From NCBI GenBank assembly GCA_036373915.1, contig DASUUU010000109.1:1-64000 (forward strand): a stretch of 64,000 bases of DNA, written 5' to 3'. The position numbers and the translations under genes are program-made. Positions within the stretch are counted from its first letter, which is position 1. Every line of letters begins with the position of its first letter. The DNA is from JASLBX01 sp036373915 (GTDB lineage Bacteria > Actinomycetota > Actinomycetes > Jiangellales > Jiangellaceae). The notes below the pieces were generated by a model. It was not told the DNA's origin and made no database searches. It worked only from the letters and a program-made list of their open reading frames with translations. This document shows, piece after piece, positions 22,590 through 30,968 of the stretch.

Positions 22590-23383
22590 GAGTAGACGTC
22601 ATCACGATATTTCCGGACTATTTGGCCCCGCTTGGACTTTCCCTAGTAGGCAAGGCACGCGAATCCGGCGTTCTGGACATCCACCTCCACGATCTCCGAG
22701 CCTGGACGTCCGACCGGCACCGCACGGTCGACGACACGCCGTACGGTGGTGGCGCCGGCATGGTGATGAAACCCGATGTGTGGGGGGCGGCTCTCGATGA
22801 GGTCGCGTCGCCGGAGGCTGCACCGCCACCACGGTTGATCGTCCCCACGCCCTCCGGCGAGGTGTTCGACCAGCGCCTGGCGACCGAACTCGCCGCGGAG
22901 CCGTGGCTGATCTTCGCGTGCGGCCGGTACGAGGGCATCGACGCGCGTGTCGTCGAGGACGCCGCGTCCAGGATGGTCGTGAGCGAGCTGTCGATCGGCG
23001 ACTACGTGCTCACCGGCGGCGAGGTGGCCGCCCTCGTCGTGATCGAAGCGGTGGCCCGCCTGCTGCCCGGGGTGGTGGGGAACCCAGAGTCGCTTGTCGA
23101 GGAGTCCCACGGCGCGCAGGGCCTGCTCGAGTACCCCGTCTACACCAAGCCGCCAACCTGGCGGGGTCGCGACGTCCCAGAGATCCTCATCTCCGGCCAT
23201 CACGGCAAGATCGCTCGATGGCGGCGTGACCAGGCGTTGCGCCGTACGGCCACGCGTCGGCCCGACCTGATCGACCGGCTGGAGCCAGAGACCCTCGACC
23301 GCCACGACCGCGCCCTGCTGGCCGACCTTGGCTGGAGCGTGTCCGACGAGGGATTACGGCGCTCGCTAGATTCGTCCGGCTAG
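22586..23383 (+). CDS. trmD: tRNA (guanine-N1)-methyltransferase TrmD
   Basis: A 265-residue SPOUT methyltransferase that makes m1G37 in tRNAs with SAM. It opens with MRVDVITIFPDYLAPLGLSL; the trefoil-knot SAM site includes FACGRYEGIDARV and SIGDYVLTGGEVAALVVIEA; YPVYTKPPTWRGRDVPEIL and GHHGKIARWRRDQAL follow. The catalytic aspartate region (TRRPDLID) is present. Length is usual. It is the last gene of the operon. Confidence 0.97.
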   Translation: MRVDVITIFPDYLAPLGLSLVGKARESGVLDIHLHDLRAWTSDRHRTVDDTPYGGGAGMVMKPDVWGAALDEVASPEAAPPPRLIVPTPSGEVFDQRLATELAAEPWLIFACGRYEGIDARVVEDAASRMVVSELSIGDYVLTGGEVAALVVIEAVARLLPGVVGNPESLVEESHGAQGLLEYPVYTKPPTWRGRDVPEILISGHHGKIARWRRDQALRRTATRRPDLIDRLEPETLDRHDRALLADLGWSVSDEGLRRSLDSSG

Positions 23384-23410
23384 GCCCACCTGTGGCACAC
23401 TGGATCGCTG

Positions 23411-23461
23411 CCTGGCCCGCGGTCGCCCTGCCACGGGGGAGCGCATGAGCGGGTGGCCAGG
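23411..23461 (+). promoter_or_regulatory. Possible structured leader of rplS
   Basis: CCTGGCC (23411-23417) can pair with GGCCAGG (23455-23461), enclosing GC-rich sequence between trmD and rplS. It ends 61 bases before the rplS ATG and could be a leader hairpin or the trmD terminator. Short stem, long loop: weak evidence. Confidence 0.25.
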
Positions 23462-23522
23462 AACAACACCAAGCCAACGATTCCGTCGGTGACCCGTGGC
23501 GCCGGCGAGGAAGTGACACATC

Positions 23523-23873
23523 ATGCACACCCTCGACGCCGTCGATGCCGCTAGCCTCCGCGATGACATTCCGGAGTTCCGCGCCGGCGACACCCTCCGG
23601 GTCCATGTCAGGGTCGTCGAGGGCAACCGCTCCCGGATCCAGGTCTTCCAAGGCGTGGTGATCCGGCGCCAGGGTTCGGGCGTCCGCGAGACCTTCACGG
23701 TCCGCAAGGTCAGCTTCGGTGTAGGAGTCGAGCGCACGTTCCCCGTGCACAGCCCGATAATCGACAAGATCGAGGTCGCGACTCGCGGAGACGTCCGCCG
23801 GGCGAAGCTCTACTACCTGCGCAACCTGCGCGGCAAGGCCGCCAAGATCCGCGAAAAGCGCGAGACCAGCTGA
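23523..23873 (+). CDS. rplS: 50S ribosomal protein L19
   Basis: A 116-residue L19 located at the subunit interface. It is recognised by LRDDIPEFRAGDTLRVHVRV, VEGNRSRIQVFQGVVIRRQG and VGVERTFPVHSPIIDKIEV, then RGDVRRAKLYYLRNLRGKAAK. GAGGAAG lies eight bases before the ATG. Position after trmD and before lepB is the standard actinobacterial order. Confidence 0.98.
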   Translation: MHTLDAVDAASLRDDIPEFRAGDTLRVHVRVVEGNRSRIQVFQGVVIRRQGSGVRETFTVRKVSFGVGVERTFPVHSPIIDKIEVATRGDVRRAKLYYLRNLRGKAAKIREKRETS

Positions 23874-23979
23874 TCGACCGACGCCCGGAGCGCATCCGCA
23901 GGCGTTTGCAAGGTAGCGTTTGGGGCATATCGAGCGCGTCAACCAGGCGGTGCTCGTCGGCTGCGGCGGCGGGAGCGAC

Positions 23980-24699
23980 ATGGGAGAGTACGTGGCCGAG
24001 GACACCGCGCCTAAACAGGGGCCGGCGGCGGACGCCGAACCGCCTCGGCGCAGTAGCACAGTCGCGATCCTTCGCGAGGCGGGCATCGTCATCGCGTTGT
24101 CGCTGCTTATCGCCACTCTGGTACGGATCTTCCTCGTCCAGGCGTTCCTCATCCCGTCCTCGTCCATGCAGGACACCTTGCAGGTCGGCGACCGGGTCCT
24201 GGTTTCGAAGCTGACGACCCGGTTCGGTGATGTCGAACGCGGTGACATTGTCGTGTTCGCCGATCCCAATGGGTGGTTGTCGACCCCGCGCGACGACGGC
24301 AGCGGGCCGGGTACGTGGGTCCGCAACGCGCTGCAGTTCGTCGGCGTGCTGCCCGACGACTCGGAAGGTCACCTGATCAAGAGGGTTGTCGGGGTCGGCG
24401 GCGACACCGTCATGTGCTGTGACGACGACGGGCGGGTGACGGTCAATGGCGTCGCGGTGGACGAGACCGCCTACCTGCGTCCCGGCGACGACCCCTCGGT
24501 TCAGGAGTTCGAGGTCGAGGTCGAAGAGGGCTACCTGTTCGTGATGGGTGACCACCGGTCGAACTCCGGAGACTCGCGGGTGAACGGCACCGTCCCGGAG
24601 AACCGTGTCGTCGGTGAGGCATTCGTCGTGGCCTGGCCGGTCTCGCGGTGGTCCGGGCTTTCCGACGACGGCACGTTCGACCACATCCCCGACGAGTAG
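23980..24699 (+). CDS. lepB: Signal peptidase I
   Basis: A 239-residue membrane-bound signal peptidase (S26) that removes signal peptides at the outer membrane face. One transmembrane span (AGIVIALSLLIATLVRIFLV) is followed by the catalytic serine box QAFLIPSSSMQDTLQVGDRV and the general-base lysine in HLIKRVVGVGGD; GDHRSNSGDSRVNGTVP is box E. Start ATG 23980 has GGGAG upstream; an in-frame TTG at 23920 and a GTG at 23992 are alternatives. A -10-like TAGCGT stands at 23914-23919. Confidence 0.95.
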   Translation: MGEYVAEDTAPKQGPAADAEPPRRSSTVAILREAGIVIALSLLIATLVRIFLVQAFLIPSSSMQDTLQVGDRVLVSKLTTRFGDVERGDIVVFADPNGWLSTPRDDGSGPGTWVRNALQFVGVLPDDSEGHLIKRVVGVGGDTVMCCDDDGRVTVNGVAVDETAYLRPGDDPSVQEFEVEVEEGYLFVMGDHRSNSGDSRVNGTVPENRVVGEAFVVAWPVSRWSGLSDDGTFDHIPDE

Positions 24700-24726
24700 C
24701 GGTCCGTCTCGTAGGCTCGTCCCATC

Positions 24727-25428
24727 ATGAATGTGAGCGCCGCCCGCCCGACGATCCGCAAGAGTTCGGGCATGTACGGGTACGAGCGCGCGCTCGGCCG
24801 GCTGGGTTTCGCTCCGGTCGCGGGTACCGACGAAGCGGGCAGGGGCGCGTGCGCCGGTCCACTGGTCGCCGCCGCGACAGTCCTGGCTGAGGGGCGACGC
24901 GGTGAGATCCCGGGCCTGGCCGATTCGAAGCTGCTGACGCCGCAGGCCCGGGAACGGGTGTACGCCGAGGTGGTGAAGCGGGCAGCGGCCTGGTCGATGG
25001 TCGTCATTCCAGCTGACGAGGTCGACAGGATGGGCCTGCATGTGGCGAATGTCGAGGCGATGCGCCGGGCGTTGGCCAAGCTTGACGTCGAGCCGCGGTA
25101 CGTGCTCACCGACGGATTCCCGGTGGCCGGACTGGCCGTTCCCGGTCTGGCGATGTGGAAGGGCGACCAGGTCGCGGCCTGCATCGCGGCGGCGTCCGTG
25201 ATAGCCAAGGTCACTCGGGACCGCATCATGACCGAGTTGCACGAGCACTGGCCACAGTACGATTTCGCCACCCACAAGGGGTACGTCACGCCGGAGCACC
25301 AGCGCACCTTGACCGAACACGGGCCGAGTCCGGTGCACCGCAGGTCGTACGTCAACGTGGCCCGTGCGGCCGCGGGAGAGCCGGCGGACGCCTCGCTTGT
25401 CGAGGTACGAGCAGGAACTGGAGCGTGA
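24727..25428 (+). CDS. rnhB: Ribonuclease HII
   Basis: A 233-residue type 2 RNase H cleaving the RNA strand of RNA/DNA hybrids and single ribonucleotides in DNA. The active site starts with GTDEAGRGACAGPLVAAATV (Asp, Glu), then LADSKLLTP, VLTDGFPV (Asp) and CIAAASVIAKVTRDRIM; HKGYVTPEH is the usual C-terminal motif. It lies between lepB and DUF2469 in conserved order. Confidence 0.97.
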   Translation: MNVSAARPTIRKSSGMYGYERALGRLGFAPVAGTDEAGRGACAGPLVAAATVLAEGRRGEIPGLADSKLLTPQARERVYAEVVKRAAAWSMVVIPADEVDRMGLHVANVEAMRRALAKLDVEPRYVLTDGFPVAGLAVPGLAMWKGDQVAACIAAASVIAKVTRDRIMTELHEHWPQYDFATHKGYVTPEHQRTLTEHGPSPVHRRSYVNVARAAAGEPADASLVEVRAGTGA

Positions 25429-25431
25429 CCA

Positions 25432-25752
25432 TTGAGTGCCGAAGATCTCGAAAAGTACGAGGCCGAGATGGAGTTGTCGCTCTACCGCGAGTACCGCGAC
25501 GTCGTAGGGCTGTTCACGTACGTCGTCGAGACCGAGCGACGGTTCTACCTGACCAACAAGGTGGACCTACAAGTCCGGACTGACGGCGGCGAGGTCTACT
25601 TCGAGGTCACGATGAGCGACGCCTGGGTATGGGACATGTACCGCCCGGCCCGCTTCGTCAAGAACGTCAAGGTGGTCACGTTCAAGGACGTCCACGTCGA
25701 AGAACTCGCCAAGAGCGACCTGGAGATCCCCAAAAACGATCTCGGCAGCTGA
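25432..25752 (+). CDS. DUF2469 family protein
   Basis: A 106-residue highly conserved actinobacterial protein of unknown function: SAEDLEKYEAEMELSLYREY, RDVVGLFTYVVETERRFYLT, VTMSDAWVWDMYRPARFVKN, then VKVVTFKDVHVEEL. The family normally begins MSAEDLEKYE, and here the matching codon is TTG at 25432, an uncommon start. It is acidic and soluble by appearance. It follows rnhB after three bases and is the last gene before the element at 25758-25885. Confidence 0.95.
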   Translation: MSAEDLEKYEAEMELSLYREYRDVVGLFTYVVETERRFYLTNKVDLQVRTDGGEVYFEVTMSDAWVWDMYRPARFVKNVKVVTFKDVHVEELAKSDLEIPKNDLGS

Positions 25753-25757
25753 CGTTC

Positions 25758-25885
25758 GATCACGTTCAGCAGGCGTATACCTGCTGTACCAGGCGCGTGC
25801 GGGTGGTACAGCGCCGACACGCCTGGTGGGCGGCCCACGCGGACGGATTGTCCACACCTAGGCGCTGCGCCCCGCGTTTTCCACA
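25758..25885. repeat. Operon-boundary element, copy B
   Basis: Homologous to 16451-16634. It begins five bases after the DUF2469 stop with GATCACGTTCAGCAGGCG, has the perfect hairpin GCTGTACCA (25783-25791) / TGGTACAGC (25804-25812), the shared CTGGTGGGCGGCCCAC (25823-25838) and the nonamer pair 25848-25885. The hairpin stem sequence differs from copy A (ACCTACA / TGTAGGT) but occupies the same place and pairs. Confidence 0.7.
25848..25885 (+). promoter_or_regulatory. Pair of DnaA-box-like sites upstream of yraN
   Basis: TTGTCCACA (25848-25856) and TTTTCCACA (25877-25885), same orientation, 20-base spacer, the second followed by GATTCGCGA. The proximal box ends 66 bases before the yraN GTG. 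Same arrangement as at 16597-16634 and 30749-30786. Confidence 0.55.
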
Positions 25886-25951
25886 GATTCGCGATCACGC
25901 CCCTTTGGTCATGAGCGCGCCCGCAAGGCTCGTAGCCGGAGGTGGTGCCGG

Positions 25952-26329
25952 GTGCGTGCCAACAATGCCATCGGGGCGTACGGCGAGCGGGTCGCCGTCC
26001 AACACCTTGAGAACGCCGGGTACACGATCGTCGATCGGAACTGGCGCTGCGACATAGGTGAGATCGACGTCGTCGCGCTGGCCCCGTCCGAGGCTTCGTC
26101 CCGGCCCTGCCTCGTCATCTGCGAGGTGAAGACCCGCCGCGGGCTCGGATTCGGCTCCGGCTTCGAGGCCGTCACGCCGGACAAGGCCGCGCGGCTGCAC
26201 CGACTTGGGCGCAGGTGGCTCGCGGAGAACGACCAGTCGCGTGGCACCTTCATGCGGTTCGACGTCCTCGCCGTCCACATCCCGCGCCATGGCGAGCCAC
26301 GGGTAGAGCACCTTTCGGGAGCCTTCTGA
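25952..26329 (+). CDS. YraN family protein (UPF0102), endonuclease-like
   Basis: A 125-residue member of UPF0102 with a Holliday-junction-resolvase/endonuclease-like fold. It has AIGAYGERVAVQHLENAGYT, IVDRNWRCDIGEIDVVAL (the GEID acidic motif) and CLVICEVKTRRGLGFGSG (the EVK motif), then ARLHRLGRRWLAE. No activity is firmly established for the family. GTG 25952 lies nine bases after GGAGG. It overlaps yifB by one base (TGATG) and starts the yraN-yifB-dprA group, downstream of a DnaA-box pair. Confidence 0.93.
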   Translation: MRANNAIGAYGERVAVQHLENAGYTIVDRNWRCDIGEIDVVALAPSEASSRPCLVICEVKTRRGLGFGSGFEAVTPDKAARLHRLGRRWLAENDQSRGTFMRFDVLAVHIPRHGEPRVEHLSGAF

Positions 26330-27882
26330 TGCGCCTTGGACGGGCACGCAGTGTCGGACTGTCCGGTGTTCGCGGGACGGTCGTCGACATCGAGGCACAT
26401 ATCGGGGGAATGCCCGGATTCAGCATGGTCGGCCTGCCGGACACCTCGCTCGTCGAGGCCCGCGACCGGGTCCGGGCCGCAATACTGACCAGTGGCGAGT
26501 CCTGGCCGCTGCAGCGCATCACGGTGAGCCTGTCGCCTGCTTCCATGCCCAAGCGCGGCAGCTACTTCGACCTTGGCATCGCGGTCGCGATCTTGGAGGC
26601 GGACGAGCAACTGCCCACTGGCTCGGGCGGTGACGTCGTGTTCTTCGGCGAGCTGTCCCTGGACGGGCGGCTGCGCGCGGTACGCGGGGTGTTGCCGGCC
26701 GTGCTGGCGGCGGCCACCGCCGGACTGGCCCGGGTCGTGGTACCGGAGGCGAATGCGGCCGAGGCCCGGCTCATTCCCGGCGTGTCGGTCCTGGGCGCAA
26801 GGTCGCTGTCCCAGGTTCTGGCGGCGCTGCGGGGGCTGCCGCTGCCGGATGAGCCACCAGATCCACCGGTCGCGGGCCCAGAAGCGATCACGGCCGGCCT
26901 GGAGGCGCTGGACATGGCCGACGTCGCCGGCCAGGGCGAGGCCAAGCGGGGGGTGGAGATTGCGGCCGCCGGACACCACCACGTGATGCTCGGCGGTGTG
27001 CCCGGCGCGGGCAAGACGATGCTCGCCCGGCGCCTGCCGGGGCTGCTGCCCGACCTGAGCTCGGAAGAATCGCTCGAGGTCACGGCGATCCATTCGGTCG
27101 CGGGCGTTCTACCACCGAACCAGCCGCTGGTAACCCGGCCGCCGTTTGCCGAGCCGCATCACACTGCATCCACAGCCGCTGTCGTGGGCGGTGGCAGCCG
27201 GCAGATCCGGCCCGGGGCCGCATCCGTCGCACATCGGGGAGTGCTGTTCATGGACGAGGCGCCTGAATTCAGCATCAGCGTGCTCGACGCGCTGCGCCAG
27301 CCGCTGGAGAACGGTGAGCTCGTCGTGTCGAGATCGGAGGCGACGATCACCTTTCCCGCCAGGTTCCTCCTAGTCCTCGCCATGAATCCGTGCCGGTGCG
27401 GCTACCACGGCAGCCGGCACCGCGACTGCACGTGCAGCCCGGACGCGGTCCGCCGCTACTGGCAGCGGATCTCCGGACCCATCCGCGACCGGATCGACGT
27501 CCGCATCCAGATCGATCCGCCAGCGATCGCCAGCCTCGATGCCGGACTCGCGGCGGCCGAGCCGACGAAGGTCGTCGCCGAGCGTGTACTTGCCGCGCGG
27601 GAGCGCCAGCGCCGGAGACTTGCCGGCACGCCGTGGCGCGTCAACGGTGAGGTGCCGGGTCCCCATGTGCGACGGCACTTGATGCCGCCGGCCAGCGCGC
27701 TCGGCCCCCTGCACGAGAGCTTCAGCAAAGGTGTGCTGACGGCGCGGGGCGCGGATCGTGCACTCCGGGTGGCCTGGACGATCGCCGATCTGGCAGGGCA
27801 CGACGCGCCGACCCGAGATGACGTCGCCGAGGCGGTCTCCTACCGACTGGGAAGCAGTGGTTCGCATGACCGGCTGTCCTGA
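26329..27882 (+). CDS. YifB family Mg-chelatase-like AAA ATPase (ComM-like)
   Basis: A 517-residue AAA+ protein. The N-terminal Lon-protease-like S5 domain starts RLGRARSVGLSGVRGTVVDI and has GMPGFSMVGLPDTSLVEARD; the ATPase core has GVPGAGKTMLARRLPGLLPD (Walker A), GVLFMDEAPEFSISVLDALR (Walker B) and the Cys/His cluster NPCRCGYHGSRHRDCTC; the C-terminal Mg-chelatase region ends the protein. ComM relatives promote branch migration during DNA uptake and recombination. It overlaps dprA by 17 bases. Confidence 0.95.
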   Translation: MRLGRARSVGLSGVRGTVVDIEAHIGGMPGFSMVGLPDTSLVEARDRVRAAILTSGESWPLQRITVSLSPASMPKRGSYFDLGIAVAILEADEQLPTGSGGDVVFFGELSLDGRLRAVRGVLPAVLAAATAGLARVVVPEANAAEARLIPGVSVLGARSLSQVLAALRGLPLPDEPPDPPVAGPEAITAGLEALDMADVAGQGEAKRGVEIAAAGHHHVMLGGVPGAGKTMLARRLPGLLPDLSSEESLEVTAIHSVAGVLPPNQPLVTRPPFAEPHHTASTAAVVGGGSRQIRPGAASVAHRGVLFMDEAPEFSISVLDALRQPLENGELVVSRSEATITFPARFLLVLAMNPCRCGYHGSRHRDCTCSPDAVRRYWQRISGPIRDRIDVRIQIDPPAIASLDAGLAAAEPTKVVAERVLAARERQRRRLAGTPWRVNGEVPGPHVRRHLMPPASALGPLHESFSKGVLTARGADRALRVAWTIADLAGHDAPTRDDVAEAVSYRLGSSGSHDRLS

Positions 27883-29044
27883 TCGCGAGCGTGTGGCTCG
27901 CGCTGCCCTGGCGACGGCGGTCGAGCCGCCGGGCGAGCGCGTCGCGCGCCACCTCATCGACCACGGGGTCGAGGCAACGCTGTCCGCGCTGCGCGAAGGC
28001 GGCGACGAGAAGCTCGACCCAGGTGGCCGGGTCCGGCGGCGGTTGACCGGGGTGGACGGCGCGGCGGCGCTGGCGTCGGCATCCGCACTCGGAATCAGGT
28101 ACGTCTGCCCGGCCGACGCCGAGTGGCCCGTGGCGCTCGATCAGATGATGTTCTCCGCCCCTGACGATGACAAGTGGGTGGCGCCGCCGATCGGGCTGTG
28201 GGTTCGGGGCGAGGCGGAGCTCGCGGCGATTGCGCCCCGCTCCGTCGCAGTCGTTGGCGCCCGCGCGGCGACCGACTACGGCCGGCGGATCGCTACCGAG
28301 CTTGGTGCCGATCTGGCGTCGCGAGGATGGGCGGTCGTGTCCGGAGCCGCGTACGGAATAGACGGAGCGGCGCACCGCGGAGCACTGGCCGTGGGCGGCA
28401 TGACGGTGGCCGTCCTGGCGTGCGGGGCCGACCTGGCCTATCCGCGCGGGCACACCGAACTGCTGCGCAGGATCCTCGACGGCGGCCTTATCGTGAGCGA
28501 ACTGCCGCCTGGCACGGTCCCCAGCCGCCCCCGGTTCCTAGCCCGCAACCGGCTGATCGCCGGGCTGGCCCGCGGCACAGTCGTCGTGGAAGCGGCGCGG
28601 CGTTCGGGGGCGCTCAGCACCGCGACCTGGGCTACCCACCTGCGCCGTCCGCTGGCTGCGGTTCCCGGTCCGGTCACGTCGGCGATGTCGGCCGGTTGCC
28701 ACAAGATAATCCGCGCCGCCGCCGCCGTACTCGTGAACGACGCCGCCGAGGTGGCCGATCTGGTCGGCGACCTCGGGACGGACGCCGCTGCCGACGAACG
28801 TGTACCCGACGGTCCGTTGGATCGGCTGGAACCGACCGCTCGCGATGTGTACGAGGCGATACCGGCCCGGCGGGCGGTCACCGTTGACCAGTTGTGCGCC
28901 GATACGGGCTTGTCGGTGCCGGCTTGCATGGCCGCGCTCGGCCGGCTGGGCGCGAGCGGATTGGTGGTGCGTGCAGACGGCGGGTGGCGGCTGGTCACGA
29001 CCCGTCCCGGCGCGCCGAAGGCGGCGATGCTTGACCTGGACTGA
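27866..29044 (+). CDS. dprA: DNA processing protein DprA
   Basis: A 392-residue DprA/Smf protein that loads RecA on incoming single-stranded DNA. The Rossmann core is clear: SVAVVGARAATDYGRRIATE, GWAVVSGAAYGIDGAAHRGA, TVAVLACGADLAYPRGHTEL, SELPPGTVPSRPRFLARNRL and LAAVPGPVTSAMSAGCHKII. A C-terminal winged helix (DVYEAIPARRAVTVDQLCAD) follows. The start ATG 27866 lies inside the end of yifB. Presence of dprA alone does not prove natural competence. Confidence 0.95.
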   Translation: MTGCPDRERVARAALATAVEPPGERVARHLIDHGVEATLSALREGGDEKLDPGGRVRRRLTGVDGAAALASASALGIRYVCPADAEWPVALDQMMFSAPDDDKWVAPPIGLWVRGEAELAAIAPRSVAVVGARAATDYGRRIATELGADLASRGWAVVSGAAYGIDGAAHRGALAVGGMTVAVLACGADLAYPRGHTELLRRILDGGLIVSELPPGTVPSRPRFLARNRLIAGLARGTVVVEAARRSGALSTATWATHLRRPLAAVPGPVTSAMSAGCHKIIRAAAAVLVNDAAEVADLVGDLGTDAAADERVPDGPLDRLEPTARDVYEAIPARRAVTVDQLCADTGLSVPACMAALGRLGASGLVVRADGGWRLVTTRPGAPKAAMLDLD

Positions 29045-29065
29045 TCGCCCCGCGACGGTGAGGAC

Positions 29066-29995
29066 GTGACGACAATCGAGCAGTTGCCCGCACAGTTCGA
29101 AGTGATCGTCGAGGAGTTCGGCACCTACCTCAGAACCGTACAGAACCGCTCCGAGCACACCGTGCGGGCATATTCCGGCGACGTCGCCGGTCTACTCGCC
29201 CACCTGGACCGGTTGGGTCACACCGACCTACGCCGGCTCGACATCGCCGTGCTTCGTGGGTGGCTGGCCGGCCAGCGGACCAGGGGCCGGGCCCGCACGA
29301 CGCTGGCGCGGCGCGCATCGGCGGTCCGGGTGTTCACTGCGTGGGCGCACCGTGAGGGCCGGCTCGATGCTGACGTCGGCGCGGCCCTCGCCACCCCAAA
29401 GGGCGGTCGCGAGCTCCCCGACGTGCTGCGGCTGGGCCAGGTCGAGGAGTTGCTCGCTGCGGTCGCGGACGATGCCGCCGCCGGCGATCCGGTCGCGCTG
29501 CGCGATCATGCCGTGCTCGAAATGCTGTACGCCACCGGCATCAGGGTCGGCGAACTAAGTGGCCTCGATATAGATGACGTCGACGAGGATCGCCGGGTGG
29601 TTCGGGTGCTGGGCAAAGGACGCAAGGAGCGCAGCGTCCCCTACGGTGCTCCTGCCGCGGCTGCGGTGAATCGATGGCTGGCGCACGGACGGCCCGCTCT
29701 GGCCAGACCGGGCTCCGGCAGCGCCCTGTTCCTTGGTGCACGCGGCGGACGGCTCGGCGTTCGCGCGGTGCGCGAGATTGTCTACACCCGCTTGCGTGCG
29801 GTCACCGGCACGCCGGATATCGGCCCGCACGGGATTCGTCATTCGACGGCGACACACCTGCTCGAGGGCGGGGCCGACCTACGCAGCGTTCAGGAGCTGC
29901 TCGGCCACTCCTCGCTGGCGACCACGCAGATCTACACGCACGTGTCGGTGGATCGGCTGCGCCGGGCATACCGGCAAGCTCATCCCCGCGCCTGA
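29066..29995 (+). CDS. xerC: Tyrosine recombinase XerC
   Basis: A 309-residue site-specific recombinase. The SAM-like N-terminal domain has FGTYLRTVQNRSEHTVRAYS; the catalytic domain shows Arg in LYATGIRVGELSGLDIDD, Lys in VLGKGRKERSVPYG, HGIRHSTATHLLEGGADLRS, LGHSSLATTQIYTHV and the nucleophile Tyr in IYTHV. Xer proteins resolve chromosome dimers at dif. The position after dprA supports XerC rather than a phage integrase. GTG start after GAGGAC. Confidence 0.93.
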   Translation: MTTIEQLPAQFEVIVEEFGTYLRTVQNRSEHTVRAYSGDVAGLLAHLDRLGHTDLRRLDIAVLRGWLAGQRTRGRARTTLARRASAVRVFTAWAHREGRLDADVGAALATPKGGRELPDVLRLGQVEELLAAVADDAAAGDPVALRDHAVLEMLYATGIRVGELSGLDIDDVDEDRRVVRVLGKGRKERSVPYGAPAAAAVNRWLAHGRPALARPGSGSALFLGARGGRLGVRAVREIVYTRLRAVTGTPDIGPHGIRHSTATHLLEGGADLRSVQELLGHSSLATTQIYTHVSVDRLRRAYRQAHPRA

Positions 29996-30032
29996 GGCGT
30001 CGGTGCGGCGAACGCGTATCCCATGTGACGCC

Positions 30033-30695
30033 CTAACCACGTACTCCGGCGAGCGCTCCTATGGCGGCCCGCCCGGAAACTGCGGCCGGGCCCGACGCGA
30101 CCAGCCCAACCGGCTCGGCGGCTGCATCGATAATCGGCTGGCCGTGCCCGCCGCTGGCATCGGTGTGTCCATCGCCCAGCGAGCTAGGTCCGAGCGGCAG
30201 CAGCCGGGGCCTTCCGGCCGGTGTGATGAGGCTCGTTGGATCCAGGTAGACGTCGCCTCGCAGCAGCCCCCAGTGCAAGCATGCCGACGGCGCGCAGTGG
30301 CTTGAAGTCACATCAAGTGTGCCGATCTTCTGGCCCGCCTCGACATGTTGGCCGACCCCGACGGCAGCGGCTACCGGCTGGTACGTCGTACGCAGCTCAC
30401 CATGGGTAACCGTCACGACACCGACCCCGGCGACCAGGCCGGCGTAGGTCACCACTCCGGTCCCAGCGGCGTACACCGCGGAGCCTTCGGTGCCGGCGAG
30501 GTCGACGCCGCGGTGGCCTGGGCGCCATGGCTCGTCCGGTGGATCGAAGGCGTGCACGATGGCGGCCTCGGCGTGCCCGAGCGGCCACGTCCACGGGCCT
30601 GGCGCGCCGGCCGCCGGTACGGCTACGGCCGCCGGTACGGCCGCGGCCGTGGCCAACAGGGCTGCGACAAAGACGATGGCGCTGCGTGATCCCAT
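30033..30695 (-). CDS. Secreted M23-family (LytM-like) peptidase domain protein, possibly degenerate
   Basis: A 220-residue protein with an N-terminal signal sequence (SAIVFVAALLATAAAVPAAV) and an M23 domain: GHRGVDLAG provides zinc ligands His61 and Asp65, VTHGELRT has His99, and SACLHWGLLRGD has His141. The usual HxH is CLH here, so Cys139 stands where the second catalytic histidine is expected; such members may be weak or regulatory rather than lytic. The C-terminal 60 residues are Gly/Ala-rich. It is convergent with xerC, and in its direction a DnaA-box pair lies 53 bases upstream of the ATG. Confidence 0.88.
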   Translation of the reverse strand: MGSRSAIVFVAALLATAAAVPAAVAVPAAGAPGPWTWPLGHAEAAIVHAFDPPDEPWRPGHRGVDLAGTEGSAVYAAGTGVVTYAGLVAGVGVVTVTHGELRTTYQPVAAAVGVGQHVEAGQKIGTLDVTSSHCAPSACLHWGLLRGDVYLDPTSLITPAGRPRLLPLGPSSLGDGHTDASGGHGQPIIDAAAEPVGLVASGPAAVSGRAAIGALAGVRG

Positions 30696-30748
30696 GCGAT
30701 CCAGGTTGTCGCCCGCCGATGGCCCGGCGGGACATCCGACGTCGAATC

Positions 30749-30786
30749 TGTGGACAACAGACCGGGAGCGAGCCGGTTGTGGAAAA
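30749..30786 (-). promoter_or_regulatory. Pair of DnaA-box-like sites upstream of the M23 gene
   Basis: Read on the minus strand: TTTTCCACA (30786-30778), a 20-base spacer and TTGTCCACA (30757-30749) followed by GATTCG. The proximal box ends 53 bases before the ATG at 30695. Orientation relative to the gene, spacer length and the GATT extension match the pairs before DUF4192 and yraN. Confidence 0.6.
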
Positions 30787-30968
30787 CCGTCCGGCTCCGT
30801 TCCGTCGTCGGCCGGCCTTTCCAATGTCGTCCCAATGAGGTCACGAAGTGATAACGAACGCTGGGCCACGGGGTTAGAAGTGGACGTCGCGGGTGGTCAA
30901 CCCGAAAGGGTCGAAGGCGGAGTGTTGAACCGAGGGTGAGTGCGAAAGAAGGGGTAGAGGTCGAGGGA

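Noticed and set aside
29066..29995. Phage or island integrase
   Set aside because: The tyrosine recombinase lies in the conserved dprA-xerC order, with no attachment repeats or phage genes around it.
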